A stretch of DNA of 15,867 nucleotides from an uncultured Bacilli bacterium (GCA_947629195.1 CANRCS010000012.1:1-15867), one strand, 5' to 3'. Counted from the first letter of the stretch, positions 8,348 through 14,703 are shown. Notes: generated by a model not told the origin, from the letters alone. Translations and numbers: made by a program.

Positions 8348-8553
8348 TTTATTGCTTAGAATATTTTGAATGTCTAATGTGTCTAAATTTGTTATTAATG
8401 AGATTTCTTCTATGCTTTTTCCTGTTTCTTGTAATGTCTTTATAAGTAGATTATTTTTAGATAATGCATCTTTTTTCTTTAACAGCTTCATGTATTGCAG
8501 TATTCATGTCGTATTCGTATTTGTCTCTGTAATACGATGTTTTCCACAACCCA
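8342..8553 (-). pseudogene. Frameshifted 3' remnant, possibly of an Rpn/PD-(D/E)XK nuclease-type gene
   Basis: On the minus strand one frame reads WKTSYYRDKYEYDMNT followed by AIHEAVKEK. After a run of six A the continuing peptide is in a different frame, KDALSKNNLLIKTLQ then ETGKSIEEISLITNL, ending at a TAA at 8342-8344. The two pieces join into one plausible protein C-terminus if one base is added or lost in the A-run. The pattern 'TAI..A.KE..., then TG.SIEEIS.IT.L...I' is that of the C-terminal tail of Rpn-family (recombination-promoting nuclease/putative transposase) proteins. No start codon, catalytic domain or ribosome site is present, so this is a decayed fragment. The frameshift is clear; the family call is tentative. 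Confidence 0.5.
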
Positions 8554-8569
8554 GAATTTTTTGAAAATT

Positions 8570-9223
8570 TTATAATACTTCTTTAAAAAAAGCTTCAAAA
8601 ATTTTATACATGTTTTCATCTTCAAAATTTTTCTCAGGATGAAATTGTACCCCAATATTGAATTTGTTTTTATTATATTCTATTGCTTCAATTATACCAT
8701 CAGTGCTATAAGCAGTTATTTTATATATTCCAGGGTCAGTAATCATTTCTTTATGATATGTATTAACACTTATTTTATTTTTACCAATTATATTGTATAG
8801 TTTAGAATTATTATCTATTAAAATATCATGAAAATATCCTTCAATATTATGATTATCATATAATTTTAAATCAATCATTTCTGTATTATCTTCATATAGT
8901 GATGCCATAGTCTGTGCACCTAAACATATTCCTAAAATTGGTATATCATTATCAATCGCATATTTTAAAACTACTCTATCATAGTCATAATACTTATCTC
9001 CACCCTGTAAGATTATTCCATCACACAATTTTAAAATTGAATATAAATCATTCATTTCTTCATCATTTAATTTTTTATTTATATCTTTTATATTAGGTAA
9101 TATTCCAAGTGGTAAACATGAAAAATGTATTACAATATCCCTAAAGTATTCAATTGTAATAAATACTTTTTTATTAGTAATATTTATATCTGGTCTTCCA
9201 ACTATTCCAATAATTTTTTTCAT
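8570..9223 (-). CDS. Class I glutamine amidotransferase / gamma-glutamyl hydrolase-like (peptidase C26)
   Basis: 217 aa from the ATG at 9221-9223. The upstream tandem GTG codons (9230-9235) look instead like part of its ribosome site, GGTGAAG. The fold is recognised by MKKIIGIVGRP at the start, DGIILQGGDKY, the nucleophile elbow GICLGAQ (Cys at about residue 100), VNTYHKE, and GVQFHPE with the catalytic His and Glu at about residues 195 and 197. The triad is complete. This matches PuuD-like gamma-glutamyl-GABA hydrolases and other C26 enzymes that cleave gamma-glutamyl bonds in the cytosol. At 217 aa it is shorter than PuuD (about 254), and the substrate cannot be told from the sequence. It lies just beyond the yneF terminator, so it is expressed by readthrough or from an unseen promoter. 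Confidence 0.92.
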   Translation of the reverse strand: MKKIIGIVGRPDINITNKKVFITIEYFRDIVIHFSCLPLGILPNIKDINKKLNDEEMNDLYSILKLCDGIILQGGDKYYDYDRVVLKYAIDNDIPILGICLGAQTMASLYEDNTEMIDLKLYDNHNIEGYFHDILIDNNSKLYNIIGKNKISVNTYHKEMITDPGIYKITAYSTDGIIEAIEYNKNKFNIGVQFHPEKNFEDENMYKIFEAFFKEVL

Positions 9224-9244
9224 ATACTTCACCACTTAATTATA

Positions 9245-9282
9245 TGAAAAAATGAGTAAATAACTACATATATTTACTCATT
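9245..9282 (-). terminator. Terminator overlapping the end of yneF
   Basis: AATGAGTAAATA (9251-9262) and TATTTACTCATT (9271-9282) form a perfect 12-bp stem with an 8-nt loop, followed on the minus strand by TTTTTTC. The stem contains the last codons and stop of yneF. It is an AT-rich but convincing intrinsic terminator. Confidence 0.75.
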
Positions 9283-9473
9283 GATTTCATCATTTGATTA
9301 ACTTGTTTTTGTGATGGTTTTCTTCCCATTTGGGTCATCATTGTTTTTATCATTTCTTCACTTATTGGTGGATTTTCTTTTAAATATTTTTTAGTATATC
9401 TTTGTGATATAAAAAATCCTAAAAGGCCACCAATTATTAATCCTATTACTACGTATAATATATCCATCCACAT
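9264..9473 (-). CDS. yneF: YneF family (UPF0154) membrane protein
   Basis: 69 aa, the typical size of the family. One N-terminal membrane helix (about residues 4-23, ending GLLGFFISQRYTKKYL) is followed by the family hallmark ENPPISEEMIKTMMTQMGRK and then PSQKQVNQMMKSM. It is conserved across Firmicutes with no settled biochemical function; a single-pass membrane protein with a cytosolic tail is expected. The ATG at 9471-9473 follows a strong GGAGGTT (9482-9488). Its position directly downstream of a SirA-like gene repeats the B. subtilis yneE(sirA)-yneF order, which supports both calls. The last codons form part of a terminator stem. Confidence 0.95.
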   Translation of the reverse strand: MWMDILYVVIGLIIGGLLGFFISQRYTKKYLKENPPISEEMIKTMMTQMGRKPSQKQVNQMMKSMSKYM

Positions 9474-9514
9474 AATAAATAACCTCCAAACTAATTTTAC
9501 TAAAAATAAATATT

Positions 9515-9943
9515 TTATACAAGCATTTTACTAACATTATCTAACCAAAAATAATCATGATTTTCAAAATCACATACAAATAGATTACTGGTTGCTTTAT
9601 CTAGCAATTTAAAAAACATAGATGTATTTAAATTGGTTTTAACTTTTATATGAGAATTATAAACTACTAAAGTTGTAAATTCATTTCTAAATCTATCATT
9701 AATTATATGTCTATTTATATTTTTAATATATGTCATATTATCTTTGTATTCATTAAAAATATATTCATTTAATTTTTCTTTATTAAAAAAGTATGCGAAT
9801 TGTTCAAAAAATTTGTAACCTAAAACGATATCTGTTTTATTCATTTTATATATTCCTTTTAATATGTCATATAAAACATATTCTTGTTCTCTATATAAAT
9901 TAGAAACATATTTGTTTATTCCAAATATATAATAAATTCTCAT
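9515..9943 (-). CDS. sirA: SirA-like sporulation inhibitor of replication
   Basis: 142 aa, close to B. subtilis SirA (YneE, about 148). Family features recognised: an N-terminal MRIYYIF strand, YREQEYVLYDIL (the R-E...LF/LY region), a Leu/Phe-rich middle, and the C-terminal NLFVCDFENHDYFWLDNV, which parallels the FLAFDF...YGWLNP end of SirA. In B. subtilis SirA binds domain I of DnaA and blocks replication initiation at the onset of sporulation. Identity by eye is modest, but the size, the two end motifs and the downstream yneF make the call good. The ATG at 9941-9943 has AGGTGAT just upstream. Both lie in a hairpin (9935-9964) that could limit translation. It follows murJ by 29 nt. Confidence 0.8.
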   Translation of the reverse strand: MRIYYIFGINKYVSNLYREQEYVLYDILKGIYKMNKTDIVLGYKFFEQFAYFFNKEKLNEYIFNEYKDNMTYIKNINRHIINDRFRNEFTTLVVYNSHIKVKTNLNTSMFFKLLDKATSNLFVCDFENHDYFWLDNVSKMLV

Positions 9944-9964
9944 AAGTCATCACCTATGAGAATT
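9935..9964 (-). promoter_or_regulatory. Hairpin enclosing the sirA start codon and ribosome site
   Basis: AATTCTCATA (9935-9944) and TATGAGAATT (9955-9964) pair as a perfect 10-bp stem. In the mRNA the start ATG lies in the 3' arm and the AGGTGAT ribosome site largely in the 10-nt loop. No T-tract follows, so this looks like a translation-level control element rather than a terminator. Confidence 0.5.
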
Positions 9965-9972
9965 ATAAATTA

Positions 9973-11649
9973 TTAAGCATTAGTTTTTTGTCGTTTATTG
10001 ATATGTAATATTTTTTTTGTTTTTGAAATTACGCTATCAATAAATTTTTCTCCTAAAACTTCTTTTATAACATTATTTTTAAATGAAATAACAAAGTAAA
10101 TTGTACCACCTACTATTGCATATATTAAAATTATTAATAGTGATGTCATTCTTCCATGTCCTGTTATAGGTAATATATATTTCATTAGAGTTAATGCTAT
10201 ACACATAATTATTAGAGTATATACTACTTTAAATAATATTTTAAAAGTTTGATTATATTTTACTTTCAAATCTTTATCTTTAGATAGTACATATAAGTTT
10301 ATGATTACTGATGTTATAAGTCCAATAATAGTTGATGTTATAGCTCCATAAAATCCATAGAAACCTATTTTTTGAGTTAATATCATCAATGGAATATTAA
10401 GAGCTAGATTTAATGCTGCACCTGTAAATAAACTTATAAAAATTGCTTTATATTTACTTAATGATTGTAATATTATTATTGTAGTATTAAATAAGCATGT
10501 TCCAATTGATACAAATATTGAATATTTAAATACGATTGGTCCCCATTTATTTACGCCATAAAATGCATTAAATACTGAAGGTGCTAGAAAGCTTAATCCA
10601 ACAGCCATTGGTAGTGCGATAAAAATAATAATTTGAACTGATTGATTAATTTTCTTTCTAACATCTGAATATTTTTTTGATATATAGCTACTTGTTATAT
10701 TAGGAACTAAACTTGTTGTAAGTCCAATAGAAATTGAAACTACTATACTATTTAATTTATTTCCCCAAGTATTCATTACAGCTATTATACTTTCTGCATC
10801 AACTGTTGAATAATGCAAATGATTAGTTAATGTTCTAACAACAGTAAGCATATCTTCAAATTCATATACTGACATTGTTAGTCCAAACATTATAAATGGT
10901 AATGAATAAGTAATAATTTTTTTAGCTATTTCTTTATTAGTTATTTTCTTTTCTTCTTCTTTAGCTACTGCATCTGTATTTAATTGGTCTTTATTTTTAT
11001 GGATTTTATATAATATGTAGATTAATGCACCAATCGCACCAATAGTTGCTCCAAATACTGCAATTCCAATAGCATTAGTCATTCCTAGATGAAATACGTT
11101 TAAGAATAAATAACTACCTGCAATTATTACTATTACTCTAATTACTTGTTCTAATATTTGACTGTATGAAGAAGGAGCAATAAATTTATGACCTTGTAAA
11201 TATCCTTTTGAAACGCTAAGAAGTGGTACAAATAAAATTGCGGTTGATATTACTCTTACTACGAAAGCTATATCTTCTATACTATTTCCACCTGTTGCCC
11301 CACCTAAAATAGCTTTGGCAATTAGAGGAGCAAGAGCAAATAAAACTACAAAAGATACAATACTTAAAATAAGCATTATTTTCTTACCAATTTTATAAGC
11401 TCTTTCTTTTGTATTGTAATAACCTAAAGTATTATATTCACTTATTAATTTACTCATTGCAGGTGGTATACCCACAGTTGAAAGTGCTAAGAAAAGATTA
11501 TATATTGTATATGCATATCCATATAATGAACCATTTTGTTCACCTATAATTTGATAAAATGGAATAACATATATTATTCCTAAAAACTTGGATACAAATA
11601 TAGCAAAAGTTGCAATAAAAGCACCTTTAATAAAAGAATTTTTTTTCAC
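9973..11649 (-). CDS. murJ: Lipid II flippase MurJ, YtgP type (MOP/MVF family)
   Basis: 558 aa, a polytopic membrane protein with about 14 hydrophobic helices. The N-terminus (KKNSFIKGAFIATFAIFVSK, then LGIIYVIPF) and the stretches GYAYTIYNLFLALSTVGIP, SKLISEYN, GYLQGHKFIAPSSYSQILEQ and VRVIVIIAGSYL match the B. subtilis YtgP branch of the SpoVB/MurJ flippases rather than SpoVB itself. The family moves the peptidoglycan precursor lipid II across the membrane. A charged cytosolic loop lies near residues 215-242. The start is a GTG (11647-11649) with GGAAGTG upstream; there is no better ATG nearby. It is the second gene of the cse60 operon, 18 nt after cse60. Exact substrate assignment among this flippase family rests on known B. 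subtilis genetics. Confidence 0.9.
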   Translation of the reverse strand: MKKNSFIKGAFIATFAIFVSKFLGIIYVIPFYQIIGEQNGSLYGYAYTIYNLFLALSTVGIPPAMSKLISEYNTLGYYNTKERAYKIGKKIMLILSIVSFVVLFALAPLIAKAILGGATGGNSIEDIAFVVRVISTAILFVPLLSVSKGYLQGHKFIAPSSYSQILEQVIRVIVIIAGSYLFLNVFHLGMTNAIGIAVFGATIGAIGALIYILYKIHKNKDQLNTDAVAKEEEKKITNKEIAKKIITYSLPFIMFGLTMSVYEFEDMLTVVRTLTNHLHYSTVDAESIIAVMNTWGNKLNSIVVSISIGLTTSLVPNITSSYISKKYSDVRKKINQSVQIIIFIALPMAVGLSFLAPSVFNAFYGVNKWGPIVFKYSIFVSIGTCLFNTTIIILQSLSKYKAIFISLFTGAALNLALNIPLMILTQKIGFYGFYGAITSTIIGLITSVIINLYVLSKDKDLKVKYNQTFKILFKVVYTLIIMCIALTLMKYILPITGHGRMTSLLIILIYAIVGGTIYFVISFKNNVIKEVLGEKFIDSVISKTKKILHINKRQKTNA

Positions 11650-11667
11650 TATAATTCACTTCCATTA

Positions 11668-11838
11668 CTATTTATAAATTATCATTGCAGAAAAACAATA
11701 TATTTGTTCTTCATGATCAATAGCAGTTGCTACTTGAAATTTTATATCAATTATTTCATTATCTTTTTCTTCTAAGAAATCATTTACTGATTTTTCTAAA
11801 TCTTTTTCATGAGATTCATCAATAATTTTGACTTTCAT
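11668..11838 (-). CDS. cse60: Cse60-like sporulation-associated small protein
   Basis: 56 aa, matching the size of B. subtilis Cse60. The sequence MKVKIIDESHEKDLEKSVNDF and the C-terminal FQVATAIDHEEQIYCFSAMI fit that family closely. The function is unknown; the B. subtilis gene is known as a sporulation (sigma-E) gene. The longer 79-aa reading frame beginning at 11907 is rejected because its start lies within the -10 box of the promoter at 11906-11934. The ATG at 11836-11838 has a GGTGAT ribosome site 5 nt upstream. It leads the cse60-murJ-sirA-yneF operon. The promoter seen is of the vegetative type, not a sigma-E type. Confidence 0.85.
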   Translation of the reverse strand: MKVKIIDESHEKDLEKSVNDFLEEKDNEIIDIKFQVATAIDHEEQIYCFSAMIIYK

Positions 11839-11905
11839 AATTATCACCGTTGTTAAGTATAATATAATAATTGATAAAAATATGTCTTGTTTTGTTACCC
11901 AATAC

Positions 11906-11934
11906 ATTATAACATTTATATTGATAGTTGTAAA
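11906..11934 (-). promoter_or_regulatory. Promoter of the cse60-murJ-sirA-yneF operon
   Basis: Minus strand TTTACA (11929-11934), 17-nt spacer, TATAAT (11906-11911). The expected start of transcription is near 11899, giving a leader of about 60 nt to the cse60 ATG. Confidence 0.8.
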
Positions 11935-12023
11935 TTATAGAAAAATTTAAAAGTTATTATGTATTGTTAGTTCAGATGTTACAAATATATTATATAGTGA
12001 ATAAGTTATGGTAAATTAGACAT

Positions 12024-12063
12024 AAAAATCTAGTATGTATTTATTATTTTACACACTAGATTT
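12024..12063 (-). terminator. Stem-loop after the variable surface protein gene
   Basis: AAATCTAGT (12026-12034) and ACTAGATTT (12055-12063) form a perfect 9-bp stem that extends after one mismatch by four more pairs. On the minus strand it ends in five T. It lies 34 nt after the stop of the surface protein gene and is probably its terminator. Structured elements just downstream of variable regions are also known in diversity-generating retroelements, so a second role is possible. The rest of the gap between 11935 and 12023 shows nothing recognisable. Confidence 0.55.
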
Positions 12064-12096
12064 GACACGCTCAACACAACTCAAAATAGCTGTCAA

Positions 12097-13551
12097 TCAT
12101 CCTACAACATATGGATTCATATAACTTCCGTCTCCATCAGTATACAAAAGATTTGGTCCAAGGTTGATAACGGGAAGAACCGGACCTGTGGAGTCCACTA
12201 TCCCGCGACTCATATAACCGGCATCCATCACCAAAACATCACCATTGCCAGAGGAGAGATCCAAATTGGGAAAATAGGGGTCGAATGTGCGAGGAGAGCC
12301 GGTCCAGAAATCAGCACCGTTTTCATATAAGTAGTATGATTTATTAGAATCATTTGGAGATCCTCCTGCAAAAATTACTTCATCGGCAGTTATTAGCCCT
12401 ACTTTTAAATTTGTATATAATCCTCCATAATTTTTTGTAGTATTTGGACATTTAAAACTTGGGGTTAGTGGATTATTGTTATAAAGTCTATCTATTGCTC
12501 CATATTCTATAATATATTCTTCATCTGTTATTGTTGATGTATCATTACAGAATTTTGACGTCTCTATATATTCATCGTAAGGCATCATATTTTTGTTGTA
12601 CCAATCTTCTAAAAATTTCTTTATTGTACTATCTTGTCTATCTGTTGTATTATCATATGTGTATCCTACATATTTTTCATCATCAAAATTTTCATTATAT
12701 GCACTATCTCCTATGCTTCCATCTGCTATTAATCTTATTGTTCCATCTCCATTGATTCTTACTATCCTCCATAGCATGTCATCTCCTGCACTGTGATAAT
12801 CTCCATCTGTACTTTCCCATGTTAGTCCATTAAATTTTACATAATTATCTTCTACTGCTCCTCTAAAGTAGTATGTATCTCCATCGTCATCAACGTCCTT
12901 TATTAATCCTTCATCTTCTGTTGCAACTGTACTAAAATCTGGCTTGTCTTCACTTATTGGGGAATTGTTGTCTTTTATCATTTGGGATAATAATACTTTT
13001 TTTACTTGTTTCTTACCATATCCTTCTAGTTTTATTCTTGCTTTAAATGTTGTTCCCATTAAATCACTTTGATCTCCATCATTTTCTGATAACCATACAT
13101 ATAATACATAATCTTTACTTGCATTTGCTGCAAATTCTATATTTTTCCCCACATTTATTTCTGTTCCTGCATTTTCAAAATTACCTTCTTTTACTGGTTC
13201 ACTTATATTTTTTTCATACAACGCATATTTAAAATCCGGTATTTTTAATTTTTCATCAATTGCTATATCTATCATACTTATTGATGCGTATTCTAATATA
13301 TCTCCATTATTTCTTACTGTAAATTCTATCTTTGATGCATCTTCTTCTATATCTTCATCATATACTGGAAATTGATTACTTAATTTAAATACTTTCTCAT
13401 TTTCATATATTATACTTAAGTTACCTACTTTTACTGTTTTTTTACCACTTTCACTTCTTGATGTAAAGAATGCTACTGCAATTCCTATTAGTGTTACTAA
13501 TACTACTGATATAATTATTACTTTTATTTTTTTATTATTCTTCTCATTCAT
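12097..13551 (-). CDS. Variable surface protein: TasA/camelysin-like N-terminus plus lectin-like variable C-terminus
   Basis: 484 aa. Residues 1-8 are charged and 9-29 form one hydrophobic helix ending AVAFFTSRSES, like the SipW-dependent signal segments of TasA/CalY proteins. Residues 35-175 give a beta-rich domain beginning VKVGNLSIIY with FTVRNNGDI, also TasA/camelysin-like. Residues 185-484 form an Asp/Gly-rich domain with TWESTDGD, MLWRIVRINGDGTIRLIADG, ADFWTGSPRTFDP, LPVINL and the ending GDGSYMNPYVVG, a layout seen in Bacilli surface proteins whose C-terminal fold resembles C-type lectins; this fold call is inference. There is no LPXTG anchor. The ATG follows AAAGGAG by 8 nt. Nucleotides 12151-12320 have sharply different composition and look like a retroelement-diversified region. 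Expression is probably phase-variable through a G8 run in the promoter. Confidence 0.85.
   Translation of the reverse strand: MNEKNNKKIKVIIISVVLVTLIGIAVAFFTSRSESGKKTVKVGNLSIIYENEKVFKLSNQFPVYDEDIEEDASKIEFTVRNNGDILEYASISMIDIAIDEKLKIPDFKYALYEKNISEPVKEGNFENAGTEINVGKNIEFAANASKDYVLYVWLSENDGDQSDLMGTTFKARIKLEGYGKKQVKKVLLSQMIKDNNSPISEDKPDFSTVATEDEGLIKDVDDDGDTYYFRGAVEDNYVKFNGLTWESTDGDYHSAGDDMLWRIVRINGDGTIRLIADGSIGDSAYNENFDDEKYVGYTYDNTTDRQDSTIKKFLEDWYNKNMMPYDEYIETSKFCNDTSTITDEEYIIEYGAIDRLYNNNPLTPSFKCPNTTKNYGGLYTNLKVGLITADEVIFAGGSPNDSNKSYYLYENGADFWTGSPRTFDPYFPNLDLSSGNGDVLVMDAGYMSRGIVDSTGPVLPVINLGPNLLYTDGDGSYMNPYVVG
12151..12320 (-). other. Probable DGR-type variable region (adenine-depleted, GC-rich)
   Basis: Counted by hand on the coding strand, this 170-nt stretch is 51% G+C, 31% T and only 18% A, whereas the 150 nt just upstream in the gene (12331-12480) are about 42% A. 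Codons here favour NNC/NNT (GAC, CCC, TCC, GGC, CTC, GCC, CGC) and are unlike the A/T-ending codons elsewhere. Selective loss of A with retention of T is what adenine-directed mutagenic retrohoming gives. It covers about residues 411-467, ending just past LPVINL; normal composition returns for the last 17 codons. No template repeat or reverse transcriptase is in the window. Confidence 0.7.
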
Positions 13552-13579
13552 ATGCTATACTCCTTTACTTATAAAAAAG

Positions 13580-13588
13580 TTATCCACA
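13580..13588 (+). promoter_or_regulatory. Consensus DnaA box
   Basis: TTATCCACA is an exact match to the consensus DnaA box. It sits about 12 nt beyond the -10 box of the surface protein promoter, in its leader. It is a single copy, with no cluster or AT-rich unwinding array that would suggest an origin. It could be chance or a DnaA-dependent control site. Confidence 0.4.
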
Positions 13589-13599
13589 ATTATATAATA

Positions 13600-13627
13600 A
13601 GTATAACATTTACCCCCCCCGAGTCAA
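13600..13627 (-). promoter_or_regulatory. Promoter of the surface protein gene with a G8 tract in the spacer
   Basis: Minus strand TTGACT (13622-13627), 16-nt spacer, TATACT (13600-13605). The spacer holds eight consecutive G (13613-13620 as C on the plus strand), striking in such AT-rich DNA. Gain or loss of single G would change the spacer through 15, 16, 17 and 18 nt, the classic arrangement for phase-variable transcription. Confidence 0.7.
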
Positions 13628-13686
13628 GAAAAAGTTTTCAACAGTTTTGATTATTTTACATATATTATGATAAGGGGGAATATCAT

Positions 13687-14031
13687 ATGTTTGGTAATAG
13701 ATTTTTTTCTCCATATACTTCATATGGATTAGGAGCTGCAACTAGAACTGGAATTAATTGGTCAGGACTTCTTAGCAATACTCAAAAAACACTTGGTATA
13801 ATTAATCAGGCTATACCCGCTTTTTATCAAATTAAACCTATCTTTAATAATATGAGAACAATGTTTAAAGTTTATAATGAATTTAATAAAGATGATACTA
13901 ATACAACAAATAGTACTACAACTAATAATAACCCAACTAATAATTATAATAATCAATTAAATTATACACAAAATAATACCAACAATAATATAGATAATTA
14001 TTCTGATGAAGGTCCAAATTTCTTTTTATAA
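13687..14031 (+). CDS. YqfQ/VrrA-like small protein
   Basis: 114 aa, the only clear plus-strand gene. The first 70 residues fit the YqfQ (VrrA) pattern of Bacilli: an aromatic start (MFGNRFFSPYTSYG), then LLSNTQKTLGIINQAIPAFYQIKP and MRTMFKVYNEFN, where B. subtilis-type members have a TQ...AQ...P...YGP...KLYK stretch. The last 45 residues are low-complexity Asn/Thr with an acidic end (DNYSDEGPNF). No signal peptide is visible and the function is unknown. In B. anthracis the vrrA gene is a variable-repeat locus; here the tail is Asn-rich but has no exact tandem repeat. An AAGGGGG ribosome site is 8 nt upstream. No convincing promoter was found in the 135-nt divergent gap shared with the surface protein gene. 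Confidence 0.65.
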   Translation: MFGNRFFSPYTSYGLGAATRTGINWSGLLSNTQKTLGIINQAIPAFYQIKPIFNNMRTMFKVYNEFNKDDTNTTNSTTTNNNPTNNYNNQLNYTQNNTNNNIDNYSDEGPNFFL

Positions 14032-14073
14032 ATAATAAAACTGATATTAAGCTTGAATATCAGTTTTATTATT
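14031..14073. terminator. Perfect 18-bp bidirectional terminator
   Basis: AATAATAAAACTGATATT (14031-14048) and its exact complement (14056-14073) flank a 7-nt loop. Oligo-T and oligo-A tracts inside the stem serve both directions. It ends both the YqfQ-like gene and the DUF3603 gene, and its arm and loop contain the last nine codons and stop of the latter. Confidence 0.85.
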
Positions 14074-14703
14074 AGAAAATTTTATTAAATCATAAAATTT
14101 TATATGTTTATTTGAAAAATCTATATCAATTATTTTATATAAATCATTTATTATTTTTTCCATGTTATCAATTTTAGTATCATACCATTCATAATATAAA
14201 TATTTTAACTTATTAAAATTTTTATTTTTAATAAGTTGATCTATTTCATTTTTTAAATAAGATAAAATTTTCTTTTGATTTCTAGTTAAAAATTGCTTTA
14301 CATTATTTACCTTTATAATATCATATTCTATATTAGTTTCATTTAATAACTCACTTTCATCTAAAACTTCTTCTGCTTCATCTATTAACATCATACTCTT
14401 TAAAATATTTTCACCACTTTTTGAAAATTCAATAACTACTAGATCGGAACCATCTGTAAAAATAGAAGCGTATTCTAAATAATCTATCATTTTATTTATA
14501 TACATTTCTGTTTTTTCATTAATTTTTTCTAAAAATTTTTCATTTACTTTAACAATATTATTTTTTAAATCTTTTAGTGTTTTTGAATTTATTTTGAAAA
14601 GTGGAATTCTTCTTATATGTTCTATATTATCCGTTTTATCCCATTCATAAAATTCTAATGCTTCTCTATTAAAGTTTACTAAAATATCATAAATATAATT
14701 CAT
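14047..14703 (-). CDS. DUF3603 family protein
   Basis: 218 aa, slightly shorter than typical members (about 240-250). The start MNYIYDILVNFN, then FYEWDKTDNIEHIRRIPLFKIN, ASIFTDGSDLVVIEFSKSG and LIDEAEEVLDESELL follow the DUF3603 pattern (an 'HEWRKED.VE....IPLLKV' motif followed by 'TDG..VIA.D..G' in Bacillus members). The C-terminal part is helical with a KLKYLYYEWYD segment matching the 'IRYWFTEWDP' region. It is a soluble protein of unknown function found across Bacilli. The ATG is within the end of the upstream membrane protein gene (17-nt overlap), so the two are co-translated. The call is by eye from remembered family motifs. Confidence 0.75.
   Translation of the reverse strand: MNYIYDILVNFNREALEFYEWDKTDNIEHIRRIPLFKINSKTLKDLKNNIVKVNEKFLEKINEKTEMYINKMIDYLEYASIFTDGSDLVVIEFSKSGENILKSMMLIDEAEEVLDESELLNETNIEYDIIKVNNVKQFLTRNQKKILSYLKNEIDQLIKNKNFNKLKYLYYEWYDTKIDNMEKIINDLYKIIDIDFSNKHIKFYDLIKFSNNKTDIQA

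Noticed and set aside
8370..8564. A 64-aa plus-strand open frame between the array operon and the amidotransferase gene.
   Set aside because: The opposite strand carries a better protein-like reading (a frameshifted gene tail), and the plus-strand frame has no ribosome site.
9224..9235. GTG start codons upstream of the amidotransferase ATG.
   Set aside because: There is no ribosome site before them; GGTGAAG formed by these bases is itself a good ribosome site for the ATG at 9223.
9236..9267. A private promoter for the amidotransferase gene (TATAAT at 9239-9244).
   Set aside because: The matching -35 position reads GTAGTT, a poor match, and the leader would be only a few nt.
11839..11907. 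A longer cse60 reading frame starting at 11907 with a hydrophobic N-terminal extension.
   Set aside because: Its start lies within the -10 box of a clear promoter, it has no ribosome site, and family members begin at the internal ATG at 11838.
12097..12099. TGA read as tryptophan (Mycoplasma-type code), which would extend the surface protein.
   Set aside because: The family-typical ending NPYVV precedes the TGA, a stem-loop follows shortly, and all Trp codons in recognised genes are TGG.
12115..12320. The GC-rich stretch as foreign DNA or an assembly chimera.
   Set aside because: The reading frame continues through it without break, the ends keep the expected framework (WTGSP, PVINL, NPYVV), and the shift is specific to loss of A. 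A chimera cannot be fully excluded without reads.
36..13232. Many short plus-strand open frames rich in Phe, Leu, Ile and Ser (for example 963-1148, 1788-1988, 7768-8079, 12593-12796).
   Set aside because: They are antisense shadows of the AT-rich minus-strand genes, with no ribosome sites and no family likeness.
13621..13680. A promoter for the plus-strand YqfQ-like gene (TATGAT near 13666).
   Set aside because: No acceptable -35 box lies at 16-18 nt, and the start of transcription would fall inside the ribosome site.
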